From JAIYCX01 sp964353175 (GTDB taxonomy: Bacteria; Bdellovibrionota_C; UBA2361; SZUA-149; DAOLCO01), in assembly GCA_964353175.1 (NCBI GenBank), contig CAYGUX010000007.1, forward strand, positions 33,621 to 97,620: DNA of 64,000 bases, in the 5' to 3' direction. A program made the position numbers and the translations under genes. Below the pieces are notes generated by a model. That model saw nothing but the letters and a program-made list of their open reading frames with translations. It was not told the origin of the DNA and searched no databases. Positions 8,696 to 17,721 of this stretch are shown here, piece by piece. Positions within the stretch are counted from its first letter, which is position 1; each line of letters starts with the position of its first letter.

Positions 8696-9967
8696 TCAAC
8701 CAATCTTAGTTAGACCACCTAAGTACTTCTGAAGAACTTTTGGAACTCTAATAGAGCCATCTTCTTGTTGATGATTCTCTATTAGGGGAATCAAAACTCT
8801 AGGAGAAGCTAATAATGTGTTGTTAAGCGTATGACAATAAACTGACTTGCCATTTGCATCTCGATATTTCAAACCCAATCTTCTTGCTTGAAAATCATGT
8901 AGTGTAGAACAACTATGAGTCTCTGAATACATATTTCGTGATGGCATCCAAGTCTCAATATCATGCTTCCATACCTGACCCTGGCCCATATCACCTGTAC
9001 ACACCACAACGACTCTATACGGAAGCTCCAACAACGTTAAAAGTTCTTCCGCATTGCCAAGGATTTCATTATGCAACTCCCTACTTCGTTCAACACTATT
9101 TTCGCAAATAATCACCTGCTCTACTTTATAAAATTGATGTACTCGATACAAACCTCGCGTGTCTTTCCCATAAGTACCTGCTTCTCTACGATAACATGGT
9201 GAGTATCCAGCATATTTTTTAGGCAACTCAGCATGACTAAGCGTTTCATCCAAATGATAAGCGGCAACTGGCACCTCTGAAGTTCCAATTAAATAAGACT
9301 CGTCGTCACGTTCATCCAAATGATAAGCCATGTCTTCCCCACCAGGGAAATAACCCGTCCCCATCATTGCCTTATAATTAACAATGTGAGGTGGATCCAT
9401 TACCGTGTAACCCTTCTCGGCGATGAAATCTATTGCGAGAGAAAGAACAGCGTGATGCAGTCTAGCACCCATGCCAGTTAGGAAGTAACTTCGACTACCA
9501 GCCAACTTAACTCCCCTTTCAACATCAAATAACTTTAATGCCTCCCCTATCTCAACATGATCCTTCGCCTTAAATGAAAATTCAGGTACTTTACCAACTC
9601 TTTTAAACTCAACATTTTCAGAATCATCCTTGCCACTAGGAACCTCATCTAAGGGTATCGCTGGAATGAGCAGCTGTTGACGATTCCATTCAATTAAAGT
9701 CTCCTCTAAATTGGATTCAAGCTCTTTAATCTTAGTACTTAGATTCTTTAGCTCTTCTCTGACTTTAGTATTTTCATCCCCTTTTAACTTAGGAACTTCT
9801 TTACTAAGAGTCTTTAGAGAAGCTCTAAGGGCTTCTACCTCAGTTAGCTTAGCTCTCCTTTCTTCATCAACTTTTAGAAAAGTAGATATATTTAGCTGAA
9901 TTCGCTTTTTATCACATGCAATTTGATATGCCTCAGGCTTAGACCTGAGATCTTGAAGATCGATCAT
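8696..9967 (-). CDS. serS: Seryl-tRNA synthetase
   Basis: Charges tRNA-Ser (and tRNA-Sec where present) with serine. The N-terminal 100 residues form the Lys/Glu/Leu-rich antiparallel coiled-coil arm that grips the long variable arm of the tRNA. The class II core shows LIGTSEVPVAAYH, motif 2 (CYRREAGTYGKDTRGLYRVHQF) in its usual place, and motif 3 around SPRVLIPLIENHQQ with the invariant Arg. At 423 aa it has the bacterial length. It starts 21 nt after uvrC. Just downstream, AGCGC/GCGCT (8671-8689) could form a weak hairpin before the micro-protein gene, which may attenuate rather than end transcription. Confidence 0.97.
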   Translation of the reverse strand: MIDLQDLRSKPEAYQIACDKKRIQLNISTFLKVDEERRAKLTEVEALRASLKTLSKEVPKLKGDENTKVREELKNLSTKIKELESNLEETLIEWNRQQLLIPAIPLDEVPSGKDDSENVEFKRVGKVPEFSFKAKDHVEIGEALKLFDVERGVKLAGSRSYFLTGMGARLHHAVLSLAIDFIAEKGYTVMDPPHIVNYKAMMGTGYFPGGEDMAYHLDERDDESYLIGTSEVPVAAYHLDETLSHAELPKKYAGYSPCYRREAGTYGKDTRGLYRVHQFYKVEQVIICENSVERSRELHNEILGNAEELLTLLELPYRVVVVCTGDMGQGQVWKHDIETWMPSRNMYSETHSCSTLHDFQARRLGLKYRDANGKSVYCHTLNNTLLASPRVLIPLIENHQQEDGSIRVPKVLQKYLGGLTKIG

Positions 9968-9988
9968 TGTTTAATTTAACCCCAATTA

Positions 9989-11857
9989 TTATCTTTTTTT
10001 AATACTATTATTTTTGAGTTCTGTGAATACCTTCTTAGCCAATGCAGGCGTTAAGCCCCCTTTTTCCACTAAATCTTCAACAGTAGCTTCATTAATTCTT
10101 TTAAAACTGCCAAAGGACATCAACAATCGTCGCTTTCTATTAATTCCTAGGCCTTGGATTAGATCAAGAGGGCCAGATAGTAATTTTTTTGCTCTAATTT
10201 TTCTATGAAAAGTAATAACCGATCTGTGAGTTTCGTCTCTAATTTGTTCAAGCAAATTTAAGACCTCACTTCCTGCCTTTAAAATAAATGGCATTGCACG
10301 ATTCTGTACATAGATCCTCTCTGGCTTCTTATGGGAATTTGATTGAAAGTGACTACTAATATACCCTTTTGCTCTTTTTTCTCTCTTCTTAGCTATGGCA
10401 ATAATAAATGGGTGGCTTCCTCCAACTTGATTTCTTGCCTTAATAGCCTCAACTATCTGAGGTGGACCTCCATCGATTATAAGCAAATCACAAATCGTAT
10501 TTTCCTCCACTCCCCGTGAGATATGCCTTGTTACAACTTCGAATATAGATGCAAAATCATCCGGCTTCCCTTCCTGAGATAAATGGAAGTATCGGTAACG
10601 TTTACGATATGGCTTTCCATCCTTAAAACAAACAACCGCCCCGACGGTCTGACTACCTTGGAAATGACTAATATCAATACACTCTATAGTTCGAGGTACT
10701 TCTGGCAAATCTAAAGTATCTTTTAAGGCCACTAGTAGTCTTTCATTCTTATCAATAGAACTATGCCTAGCCTCAAAGCCTTCTTTGGCATTCATTAGAG
10801 ACAATTCCAACAATCTCTTTCTAGAACCTCTCAAAGGAACAGAGATATTAAGTATATGGCCAGCCATTTCACTTAAATATCCCTTTACTAATTCTAAATC
10901 TTCAATTTGAGTTTCGACTAAAACTTCTTGGGGTAAAATTGATTTTTTACTATAAAAAGTTAATAAAAATGCAGATAAAAGTTCTTCATCGCTTAAAACT
11001 GCGTCATCAACAGAAAATGTTGAGTTGCTCACTAGCCTTCCATCAATTGTTTTCAGTACAGATATTTCAGCTTTCAGACCTTCTCTATAAATTGAAACTC
11101 CATCATAGTTGCCATCGCCATACATCACTTCCGTCTTGTCTAAAGCTACTTTCTCAAGAATCTGAAGTTTATCCCGAATCATGCCCGCCTCTTCAAATTT
11201 AAGATTTTCTGAAAGTATCCCAATCAGTCCTTTAAACTCAGCAATTACAGGCTCTGTATTTCCCTTTAATATACTAATCGCTTGATTTACCCACGACTCG
11301 TAGTCTTCCTTTGAGACATCGATACAACAAGGTCCTGAACATCGTTTAATTTGATACTGTAAACAAGGTCTAACTCTATTAATAAAGATACGATCAGAAC
11401 AAGTTCTTAAGGGGATAGTTCGTTCTATAATATCCAACAAAACTTTTAACTCATATCCAAAGGGGTATGGCCCAAAATATAAATTACCATCATCTTTCTT
11501 CTTACGAACAAGCTGGATTCTTGGCCATTCATGACTCTTATCTATCATGACCATAAAAGGGGCCTTATCATCCTTTAGTCGAATATTATATCGAGGTTTA
11601 AACTTTTTGATTAAGTCGGCTTCTAAGATTAAAGCCTGTCGCTCAGTCTCAGTAATGATTACGTCTATATCGAATATTTTCTCAAGCAAATATCCAATAT
11701 GAGGTCTCGTATCTGAGCCGCTGAAATAACTCGAAACTCTACTCTTTAAGTTAATCGCCTTACCAACATAAAGGACATCACTGTCCTTCGATTTCATAAG
11801 ATAGACACCTGGCACTTCAGGTAGCGCAGCTATTCTATTTTTTAATATAGATTCCAC
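9989..11857 (-). CDS. uvrC: UvrABC excinuclease subunit C
   Basis: Makes the two incisions around bulky lesions in nucleotide-excision repair, with UvrA and UvrB (uvrB is at 34926-36965). The GIY-YIG nuclease domain opens the protein (PGVYLMKSKDSDVLYVGKA). A UVR motif near residues 205-235 would contact UvrB. The C-terminal RNase H-like nuclease begins at IECIDISHFQG with the catalytic Asp, and DLLIIDGG carries a second Asp. A helix-hairpin-helix DNA-binding region (about 565-620, GPLDLIQGLG) closes it. The length of 622 aa is normal. It begins 16 nt after the FG-GAP gene stop. Confidence 0.97.
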   Translation of the reverse strand: MESILKNRIAALPEVPGVYLMKSKDSDVLYVGKAINLKSRVSSYFSGSDTRPHIGYLLEKIFDIDVIITETERQALILEADLIKKFKPRYNIRLKDDKAPFMVMIDKSHEWPRIQLVRKKKDDGNLYFGPYPFGYELKVLLDIIERTIPLRTCSDRIFINRVRPCLQYQIKRCSGPCCIDVSKEDYESWVNQAISILKGNTEPVIAEFKGLIGILSENLKFEEAGMIRDKLQILEKVALDKTEVMYGDGNYDGVSIYREGLKAEISVLKTIDGRLVSNSTFSVDDAVLSDEELLSAFLLTFYSKKSILPQEVLVETQIEDLELVKGYLSEMAGHILNISVPLRGSRKRLLELSLMNAKEGFEARHSSIDKNERLLVALKDTLDLPEVPRTIECIDISHFQGSQTVGAVVCFKDGKPYRKRYRYFHLSQEGKPDDFASIFEVVTRHISRGVEENTICDLLIIDGGPPQIVEAIKARNQVGGSHPFIIAIAKKREKRAKGYISSHFQSNSHKKPERIYVQNRAMPFILKAGSEVLNLLEQIRDETHRSVITFHRKIRAKKLLSGPLDLIQGLGINRKRRLLMSFGSFKRINEATVEDLVEKGGLTPALAKKVFTELKNNSIKKR

Positions 11858-11873
11858 TTAATCTTGTATGTAC

Positions 11874-14090
11874 TTAGCCGACTCTTTTACTTGGATTACT
11901 AACTTTGATACACTCCTTAAAACCAGAGGTGTCTTGCCTAACGAGAATAAGGCTAGATGGATAACTACCACCTGATCTCTTAGCTCTAAAAGTAGGTCTA
12001 TTTCCATTGGTATTACCCACAAACTTAAGCGTCTCGAGTACCGTATCTCCAGCTGAGCCACTTTCGACCATAGTCGCTGAACCTATTTTACCTGATCTAG
12101 ATGAGCCAAAAAGCACCACTAACTTGCCATCTCCTTCCGATATTGGTTTCCAAACAAATCCACTTTCTTGATTCTCGATATTAGATGTCCCATTGCAGGA
12201 AATTCTTTGTATCGCATTAGAATCAGTACTTATTGTGCTTTCAGAATTAGTAGTTGTACTTGAGCTATTAGAACTCGGAGCGGAACTAATAACCGTCTCC
12301 ACTAACGGAATATCTCCTGGGACACCAAAAGGCACGCTAATCGCTGGTAGTGGGGCATTCCTAATAAAGAAGTATCCTTGGCCTGAAATTATGCGCCAAA
12401 CACCTAATGACTGCTTCAAAATCCCCCGTCTAAATCCAGAAAATGCAAGGTCTCCTTCTAGTCCCCATTGAAAAGCAGGATTAACTTTAGATACCTCTCT
12501 CGAATAATAGTATTTAAATCCACTGATATCTCTCTCTACAACTGCTTCCACTATCCCATCGCCATTTAAATCGTATAGATGAGGAATGTCAGATTCTAAG
12601 CCATAAAGATAAGGCTCTAAAGCTAATCCATCAGCTGAACGTGACAACCAAAGCAAACCTTGTGGCACTGCCCTGACTACAGTAGAATCAGCACGCCCAT
12701 CTCCATCTACGTCCCCAATCAATATAGTATCATCAGCAAATCCCCAATGATAAGGTTCAATTGCGATGTTCCCAGATGCTAAGGGTAACCAAAGTAATAA
12801 ATTTACTCCGTTCTCGCTTGGTACTGAGCGGACTACAGATAAATCAGTCCGCTTATCCCCATCATAATCAGCCGGTACTATCTTGTCTCCACTTAACCCA
12901 TATTTCAACAAAGTGATCCTTGGAACTGGCGATTGAGCGCCAGACAAATGTAAATACCAACTTAATGATCCTGCATCTGATCTAACGCTGCCGAAATCAG
13001 CTTTCAAGTCACCATCAAAGTCTGTATTTATATAAGATTCACCCGCAGGCAATATAGGATTTTTAAAAGTTGTGCTTAATGCACTAGAACGAAGACTAAT
13101 AAACTCCGCGTTACTCGCTTCACCCCTTCTTCTAACTAGCACCAAGTCAGAAAGAAAGTCACCGTCTAGGTCACTTTGTATGGGTGCTATATCGCCTAAA
13201 CCTAAACTTTCGCTAGAAGGTTTAGCGCCTAAACTCCCATAATTAACAGAGGAGGCACTTGCGCCATCTTTTATGTACCACATGGCTTCCTTTGGCCGAT
13301 ATAGAATTGGTGTGTATTGGCTCCCGCTTAAAATGGGTGCGCCCATTGCAATATCTCCTGGAAGACCAAACTGGAAAGAACTAATGGTAGTATCAATTCC
13401 CCTAATAAACCATTCTCCAGTTTCAGGCCTAAACAGTCCAAATAAGGATCGACCTAGATCACTTTTAACACCATGGATAGGTTGATCACCGAGTAAACCA
13501 AAGGAAATTTCTTCTATCTCTGCGGATGAAGTTCTATATATAAATTTCGAACCACCACTAGCCTTATCACGTCGATAGACACCAATATTAACTGAACCAT
13601 CACCATCGACGTCGATTGGATAAGGAATATCTCCGATTGAACCAAACTGGATGGTGTCTGTCACACCAGTTACTGTGCCGCTAGAGACATAGGCTATATA
13701 CCAAGTTTGATTGGAAGGTCTGAAAACTGCATAATCAGAATATGAATTCCCGTCATAATCTCCAACGACAGGAATATCACCACTTGCCCCCCAATTTTTA
13801 GAATTATTGCCTATAGATCGACAATGATGCCAAACTCCAAAGCTGCGATCAAATTCAGTTAAGGTAGTTTCAATAGTAGAAAAAAAATGGCCATTTTGGG
13901 GAACCGTAAACTTTCCACCACAATTTAAACTTTGAGTCCTACCAGCTCCATCTAAGTATGAGGACACACCATTAAGAGATAAAGAGAATCGACCAAGGGA
14001 ACTAGGATCTAAAAAAGACTCCCCGTATAAATTTGAACATATAAACATGCTCAATAAAGTAAATACTTTGATCTTCATAAATATGCGCAT
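11874..14090 (-). CDS. Secreted FG-GAP/VCBS repeat protein with C-terminal FVWKP-type domain
   Basis: A 738-aa exported protein. A signal peptide (MKIKVFTLLSMF to about LYGES) precedes at least seven calcium-binding FG-GAP/VCBS-type motifs between about residues 110 and 510 (DYDGNSYSD, DVDGDGSVN, DLDGDFLSD, DFDGDLKAD, DYDGDKRTD, DVDGDGRAD, DLNGDGIVE), spaced about 60-70 residues apart. These predict a beta-propeller. A Ser/Thr-rich linker (about 600-635) leads to a C-terminal domain from about 641 beginning SGFVWKPISE, which recurs in the protein at 26159-27127. The role is probably surface adhesion or carbohydrate/protein binding; no enzyme motif is seen. Two starts are possible (ATG 14090 or 14078), and a TATAAT on this strand overlaps the first, which favours the second. 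It heads the long minus-strand run. Confidence 0.8.
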   Translation of the reverse strand: MRIFMKIKVFTLLSMFICSNLYGESFLDPSSLGRFSLSLNGVSSYLDGAGRTQSLNCGGKFTVPQNGHFFSTIETTLTEFDRSFGVWHHCRSIGNNSKNWGASGDIPVVGDYDGNSYSDYAVFRPSNQTWYIAYVSSGTVTGVTDTIQFGSIGDIPYPIDVDGDGSVNIGVYRRDKASGGSKFIYRTSSAEIEEISFGLLGDQPIHGVKSDLGRSLFGLFRPETGEWFIRGIDTTISSFQFGLPGDIAMGAPILSGSQYTPILYRPKEAMWYIKDGASASSVNYGSLGAKPSSESLGLGDIAPIQSDLDGDFLSDLVLVRRRGEASNAEFISLRSSALSTTFKNPILPAGESYINTDFDGDLKADFGSVRSDAGSLSWYLHLSGAQSPVPRITLLKYGLSGDKIVPADYDGDKRTDLSVVRSVPSENGVNLLLWLPLASGNIAIEPYHWGFADDTILIGDVDGDGRADSTVVRAVPQGLLWLSRSADGLALEPYLYGLESDIPHLYDLNGDGIVEAVVERDISGFKYYYSREVSKVNPAFQWGLEGDLAFSGFRRGILKQSLGVWRIISGQGYFFIRNAPLPAISVPFGVPGDIPLVETVISSAPSSNSSSTTTNSESTISTDSNAIQRISCNGTSNIENQESGFVWKPISEGDGKLVVLFGSSRSGKIGSATMVESGSAGDTVLETLKFVGNTNGNRPTFRAKRSGGSYPSSLILVRQDTSGFKECIKVSNPSKRVG

Positions 14091-14150
14091 TATAATATCG
14101 GCTCTTTAGGGATTGCTAAATTTAGTCGCATTTTGCCTTAATTAGCTTAG

Positions 14151-14178
14151 TTTTACTAGGACAAATGTTAGGTATAAT
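14151..14178 (+). promoter_or_regulatory. Candidate promoter for ispH leader
   Basis: A perfect TATAAT lies at 14173-14178, about 110 bp before ispH and pointing towards it. The upstream TTTTAC (14151-14156, spacer 16) is a weak -35 match. A transcript from here would begin near 14185 and run at once into the hairpin at 14209-14240. Confidence 0.35.
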
Positions 14179-14208
14179 TGCTACTTGCAGCACACGCTTT
14201 GACGCCCC

Positions 14209-14240
14209 AATCATGCCTATGATACCTAATAGGCATGATT
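14209..14240 (+). promoter_or_regulatory. Perfect 12-bp hairpin in ispH leader (attenuator or small-RNA terminator)
   Basis: The arms AATCATGCCTAT (14209-14220) and ATAGGCATGATT (14229-14240) pair perfectly around an 8-nt loop, and the second arm runs into TTT. It lies 46 bp upstream of ispH. Since the neighbouring upstream gene is divergent, this is not the terminator of a preceding gene. A leader attenuator or the end of a short RNA of about 60 nt are the likely readings. Confidence 0.5.
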
Positions 14241-14286
14241 TTTAAGTATTTACTTAAATTCCACCAATTTAAAGCTATAATTAATA

Positions 14287-15468
14287 ATGAAAAAAGCCTT
14301 CACCATACCAGACTTCTATAAGGGCAAATTAGTTAAACAACTAAAAGAAGAGAGGAAGGTTGAAGATCCAAAAAAACGAGATCTTAGCCCTACGGTAATC
14401 GAATACACTGGAATAAAAATCCGCTTAGCCAGACATTTTGGATTTTGCTTCGGTGTGGAGAATGCGATTTCCATCGCTTATAGAACCGTTGAAGAGAATC
14501 CAGGGAAAAGGATTTTCCTATTAAGTGAGATGATTCACAACCCTATTGTAAATGCTGATCTCCACAACAGGGGTATCAATTTTTTAATGAAAACAGATGG
14601 TACGAGGCTGGTAGATTTTTCTACTTTAAATGAGCAAGACATAGTCATAGTTCCTGCTTTTGGTACAACGCTTGAGATCATGAAAGAACTAGCAGATCTA
14701 GGTATAACCCTTGAGAAATTTAACGCGACTTGTCCTTTTGTTGAGAAGGTGTGGAAAAGAAGTGCAGACCTTGGAAAATCTAGCCATACCATCATCATAC
14801 ATGGCAAAGCCCAGCATGAAGAAACCAGAGCCACATTTTCACACGCCAGAGCAGGGGCCCCTTCACTAATTGTAAAAGACATTAAAGAAGCCACAGAGGC
14901 CTGTAAGTTTATTTTAGGCGAACTGAATAAGGAACAGTTTCTAGATAAATTCTCTAATTGCATTAGTTCAAATTTTGATCCAGATAAGGACTTGTTACGA
15001 ATAGGTGTAGTTAATCAGACGACTATGCTAGCCAGTGAAACCAGCGAGATAGCAACTTTATTTAAAGATGCTATGATTAAAAAGTACGGGGAAGAGAAAA
15101 TATCTGATCACTACGCCGATACTAGAGATACTCTTTGTTATGCAACGAATGAAAATCAAACGGCAGTTCTTAATCTAAGAGAACATAAAGCCGATCTTGC
15201 CCTAGTAGTCGGCGGATACAACAGTTCAAACACTAGCCACCTAGCAGAACTACTAGAAGAAAAAATGCCCACCTACTTTATAGAAGGTCCACAAGAGTTA
15301 GAAAGAGACACCGTGAGGCATTTTGATTTACACAAAAACGAAATAACAAAAAGCGCACAATGGCTTCCTAATAAATCAGAAATCACAATCAACATTACAG
15401 CCGGAGCAAGTTGCCCTGATACTGTGATAGATGCTGTAATTGAGAGGGTTGTAGAATTGAGATCCTAA
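14287..15468 (+). CDS. ispH: 4-hydroxy-3-methylbut-2-enyl diphosphate reductase, long cyanobacterial/plant-like form
   Basis: Last enzyme of the MEP pathway, making IPP and DMAPP by reduction at a [4Fe-4S] cluster. The three cluster Cys are visible: C54 in HFGFCFGV, C149 in NATCPF and C376 in GASCPD. At 393 aa it is longer than the common bacterial form of about 310-330. A 42-residue N-terminal lead, SEMIHNPIVN, and GGYNSSNTSHLAE match the cyanobacterial/plant branch rather than the E. coli branch as I know them. The start ATG at 14287 is the only one near the lead. Its products feed the polyprenyl synthase at 60141-61262. It stands alone, facing tsf across a shared terminator, with a leader hairpin. 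Confidence 0.95.
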   Translation: MKKAFTIPDFYKGKLVKQLKEERKVEDPKKRDLSPTVIEYTGIKIRLARHFGFCFGVENAISIAYRTVEENPGKRIFLLSEMIHNPIVNADLHNRGINFLMKTDGTRLVDFSTLNEQDIVIVPAFGTTLEIMKELADLGITLEKFNATCPFVEKVWKRSADLGKSSHTIIIHGKAQHEETRATFSHARAGAPSLIVKDIKEATEACKFILGELNKEQFLDKFSNCISSNFDPDKDLLRIGVVNQTTMLASETSEIATLFKDAMIKKYGEEKISDHYADTRDTLCYATNENQTAVLNLREHKADLALVVGGYNSSNTSHLAELLEEKMPTYFIEGPQELERDTVRHFDLHKNEITKSAQWLPNKSEITINITAGASCPDTVIDAVIERVVELRS

Positions 15469-15547
15469 AGTTAGCATTTAATTATTGAGCTTTGAGACCC
15501 CAGAGCGCAAAACCTTAGTTCGGCTGGTCGCTTAAGTAACTTAAAAT

Positions 15548-15577
15548 AAAAAAAGGGCCACAAAGGGCCCTTTTTTT
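15548..15577. terminator. Bidirectional intrinsic terminator between ispH and tsf
   Basis: The arms at 15548-15559 (A7GGGCC) and 15566-15577 (GGCCCT7) pair over 12 bp with a 6-nt loop and give a U-run on both strands. It serves the convergent ends of ispH (+) and tsf (-). Confidence 0.9.
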
Positions 15578-15595
15578 ATTAGGAAGATGAATGAA

Positions 15596-16249
15596 CTAGC
15601 TGTTCATTACCTGCTTAACTTCATCAGCAAAATCTACTGACTCCTTAACAATCCCATCTCCCAATTCAAATCTAGAAAATCTTCTAAGAGCAACTTTTTC
15701 ACCCATCTTAGCTGTAAGATCAATTAAAAGCTGGCCAATTTTTTTCTTTCCGCTTGAATCTCTAACATCAACTTGATCAAGTAAACAAACCTCTTCAAAG
15801 AACTTCTCAAGTTTTCCTGGAAGGATCTTATCCGCTATTTTTTCTTGTTCAGGTTTTAGCTGACCTTTGAATATTTCAGTTTCTCTAGCGATCTCTTCTG
15901 CTGGAACTTCTTCACGACTTACATACTTAGGTTTAGCCCAAGCGATGTGCATTGCTATATCTCTAGCTAGAGATTCAAATTCAGCATTTCTAGCTACGAA
16001 ATCAGTTTCACAATTTAGCTCAACCAATACACCAATTCTGTTCCCTGGGTGCGAATAGCAAAGTACAGTGCCTTCAGCAGCTACCTTGCCAGCTCTCTTC
16101 TCAGCTGTCTTAAGCCCTTTCTTCCTTAAGGAATCCTGTGCTGCTTCAATATTTCCATTAGCTTCCGTTAAAGCTCTTTTACAATCCATCATACCTGCGC
16201 CAGTTCTATCTCTTAATGAACGCACAAGCTCTGCACTAATCTGTGACAT
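15596..16249 (-). CDS. tsf: Elongation factor Ts (short form)
   Basis: Nucleotide exchange factor that recycles EF-Tu-GDP. The N-terminal UBA-like domain contains LRDRTGAGMMDCKRAL, and the core begins with ELNCETDFVARN, which contacts EF-Tu. At 217 aa it is the short form (E. coli has about 283), missing part of the second core subdomain and the coiled coil, as in several other phyla. It lies 39 bp downstream of rpsB in the classic rpsB-tsf order, with AGG-type Shine-Dalgarno AGGAGATTG before the ATG. Confidence 0.96.
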   Translation of the reverse strand: MSQISAELVRSLRDRTGAGMMDCKRALTEANGNIEAAQDSLRKKGLKTAEKRAGKVAAEGTVLCYSHPGNRIGVLVELNCETDFVARNAEFESLARDIAMHIAWAKPKYVSREEVPAEEIARETEIFKGQLKPEQEKIADKILPGKLEKFFEEVCLLDQVDVRDSSGKKKIGQLLIDLTAKMGEKVALRRFSRFELGDGIVKESVDFADEVKQVMNS

Positions 16250-16288
16250 CTTTCAATCTCCTAACCTATTCTTATATTGACAAATTTA

Positions 16289-17212
16289 CTAGACTGCCTC
16301 TGACTCAGAAACAGTTTCAGTCGCCTTTGCTTTAGCACCAGCAGGTTTTGCAGTTTCTGCAGGCTTGCCTAGTCTCTTAGTGTAAGTATCCTTACCTTCG
16401 AGTACAGCATCCGCTACAGCCTGACAAAAAAGTCTTACAGCCCTAGTACCATCATCATTTGATGGAATTGGATATTCCACGTTACTTGGGTCACAATTAG
16501 TATCAACCAAAGCAACAACAGGTATATCAAGCTTCTGAGCTTCCTTAATGGCGATATCTTCCCTCTTAGTGTCGATAATAAACATCAAAGAAGGGCTACC
16601 GTACATATCTCTAATACCACCCAAAGAAAATTCTAATTTTTCTCTTTCACGAGACATCATTAAACGTTCTTTCTTTTTAAACTTAGTTGGTCTTCCAGTT
16701 CTAAGATTTTCCTCTTCTTCTTTTAAAATCTGTTCGACTTTGTTCATTCTTTCAATACTCTTACGAATAGTTTGAAAGTTAGTCATCATTCCACCAAGCC
16801 ATCTTTTAGCTACATAGTAAGCTCCACAACGTCTAGCTTCTTCGACGATTGCATCTTGAGCTTGCTTTTTGGTGCCAACGAACAAAACTGAACCGCCTCT
16901 TGCTGCCACATCAACGATTGCTTGACGAGCTTGCTCCCAACATTCAATAGTCTTTGGTAGATTTACTACGTGAATGCCATTTCTTACACCATAGATATAC
17001 TTAGCCATCGCTGGATTCCAGCGAGAAGTTTGGTGTCCAAAATGAACCCCTGCTTCAAGTAATGTTCTTAATGAAATTTCTACGGGATCTCTAGGCGTGA
17101 TATCGCTATGCGCCGCCCCTGGCTTAGTTGCCACTTTAGTATCCGTTACAGCACTTATTCCACTTTTTTGCTCTGTTCTAACAGAGTCTGTTTGCTCTTG
17201 ACTTGCTTCCAC
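16289..17212 (-). CDS. rpsB: 30S ribosomal protein S2 with N- and C-terminal extensions
   Basis: Ribosomal protein S2. The conserved core starts at SLRTLLEAGVHFGHQT (about residue 47) and continues with WNPAMAKYIYGVRNGIHVVNL, KRWLGGMMTNF and DTNCDP. Ahead of it is a polar, Ser/Thr/Lys-rich extension of about 45 residues, and behind it an Ala/Lys/Glu-rich tail; the total is 307 aa against about 240 in E. coli. The start is a GTG at 17212, supported by AGGAGA seven nt upstream, so the extension is real rather than a start-calling error. There is no Met between it and the core. It is followed by tsf. Confidence 0.95.
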   Translation of the reverse strand: MEASQEQTDSVRTEQKSGISAVTDTKVATKPGAAHSDITPRDPVEISLRTLLEAGVHFGHQTSRWNPAMAKYIYGVRNGIHVVNLPKTIECWEQARQAIVDVAARGGSVLFVGTKKQAQDAIVEEARRCGAYYVAKRWLGGMMTNFQTIRKSIERMNKVEQILKEEEENLRTGRPTKFKKKERLMMSREREKLEFSLGGIRDMYGSPSLMFIIDTKREDIAIKEAQKLDIPVVALVDTNCDPSNVEYPIPSNDDGTRAVRLFCQAVADAVLEGKDTYTKRLGKPAETAKPAGAKAKATETVSESEAV

Positions 17213-17721
17213 CTTAAATTCTCCTAAAAAATACAGTATCTTGGTTGTTTCTAGGCCTTTGGATATTTAAGAAATTAATCTTAAACATAGTAAGTAAAGA
17301 TTCTAACAGATATTAATACCTATTATACTAATTTACGCACCAAGATGAGCCAAAGACCACGATTATTTGGCGAGTTCCTAACATAACTAATCACCTAATT
17401 CAAGCGGAACCGCCTCCATATATCTAAAATCATATTGAAGTTATGTAGCCCCCGATTATATCAGAAGCGTAGACATAAGCGAAATTTAAGATAGCGTGTA
17501 ATTATAGCCTGTTAGATCTCCCCGAAAGACCCAGTTACTAGAGTAAATCGGTATGTTTCTAAAACTACATTAGCATATACGCTCCATTCTTTAAAAAAAA
17601 ACGATGATAGTACTATGTCTGTTTTGAATGTCACACCTTCTATTAGGTTTAATTATACACAAAGCTATTAATAGAAATAAGAGTAGACACTAATCATATA
17701 CAATTTAAAGGTATATTAGTT
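17213..17721. other. 508-bp intergenic region between rpsB and the FliH/SctL-like gene
   Basis: Divergent promoter region with no ORF or RNA gene that I can recognise. On the minus strand three perfect TATAAT hexamers (plus coordinates 17322-17327, 17455-17460, 17501-17506) could serve rpsB, though none has a good -35. The first would give a leader of about 100 nt. On the plus strand TTGAAT (17624-17629) and TTTAAT (17648-17653), spacer 18, could serve the secretion-ATPase pair. A tiny GCGG/CCGC hairpin occurs near 17404. Confidence 0.5.

Noticed and set aside
17395..17425. GCGG/CCGC hairpin in the rpsB upstream region as a tRNA or terminator
   Set aside because: Only a 4-bp stem, no T-run and no cloverleaf bases.
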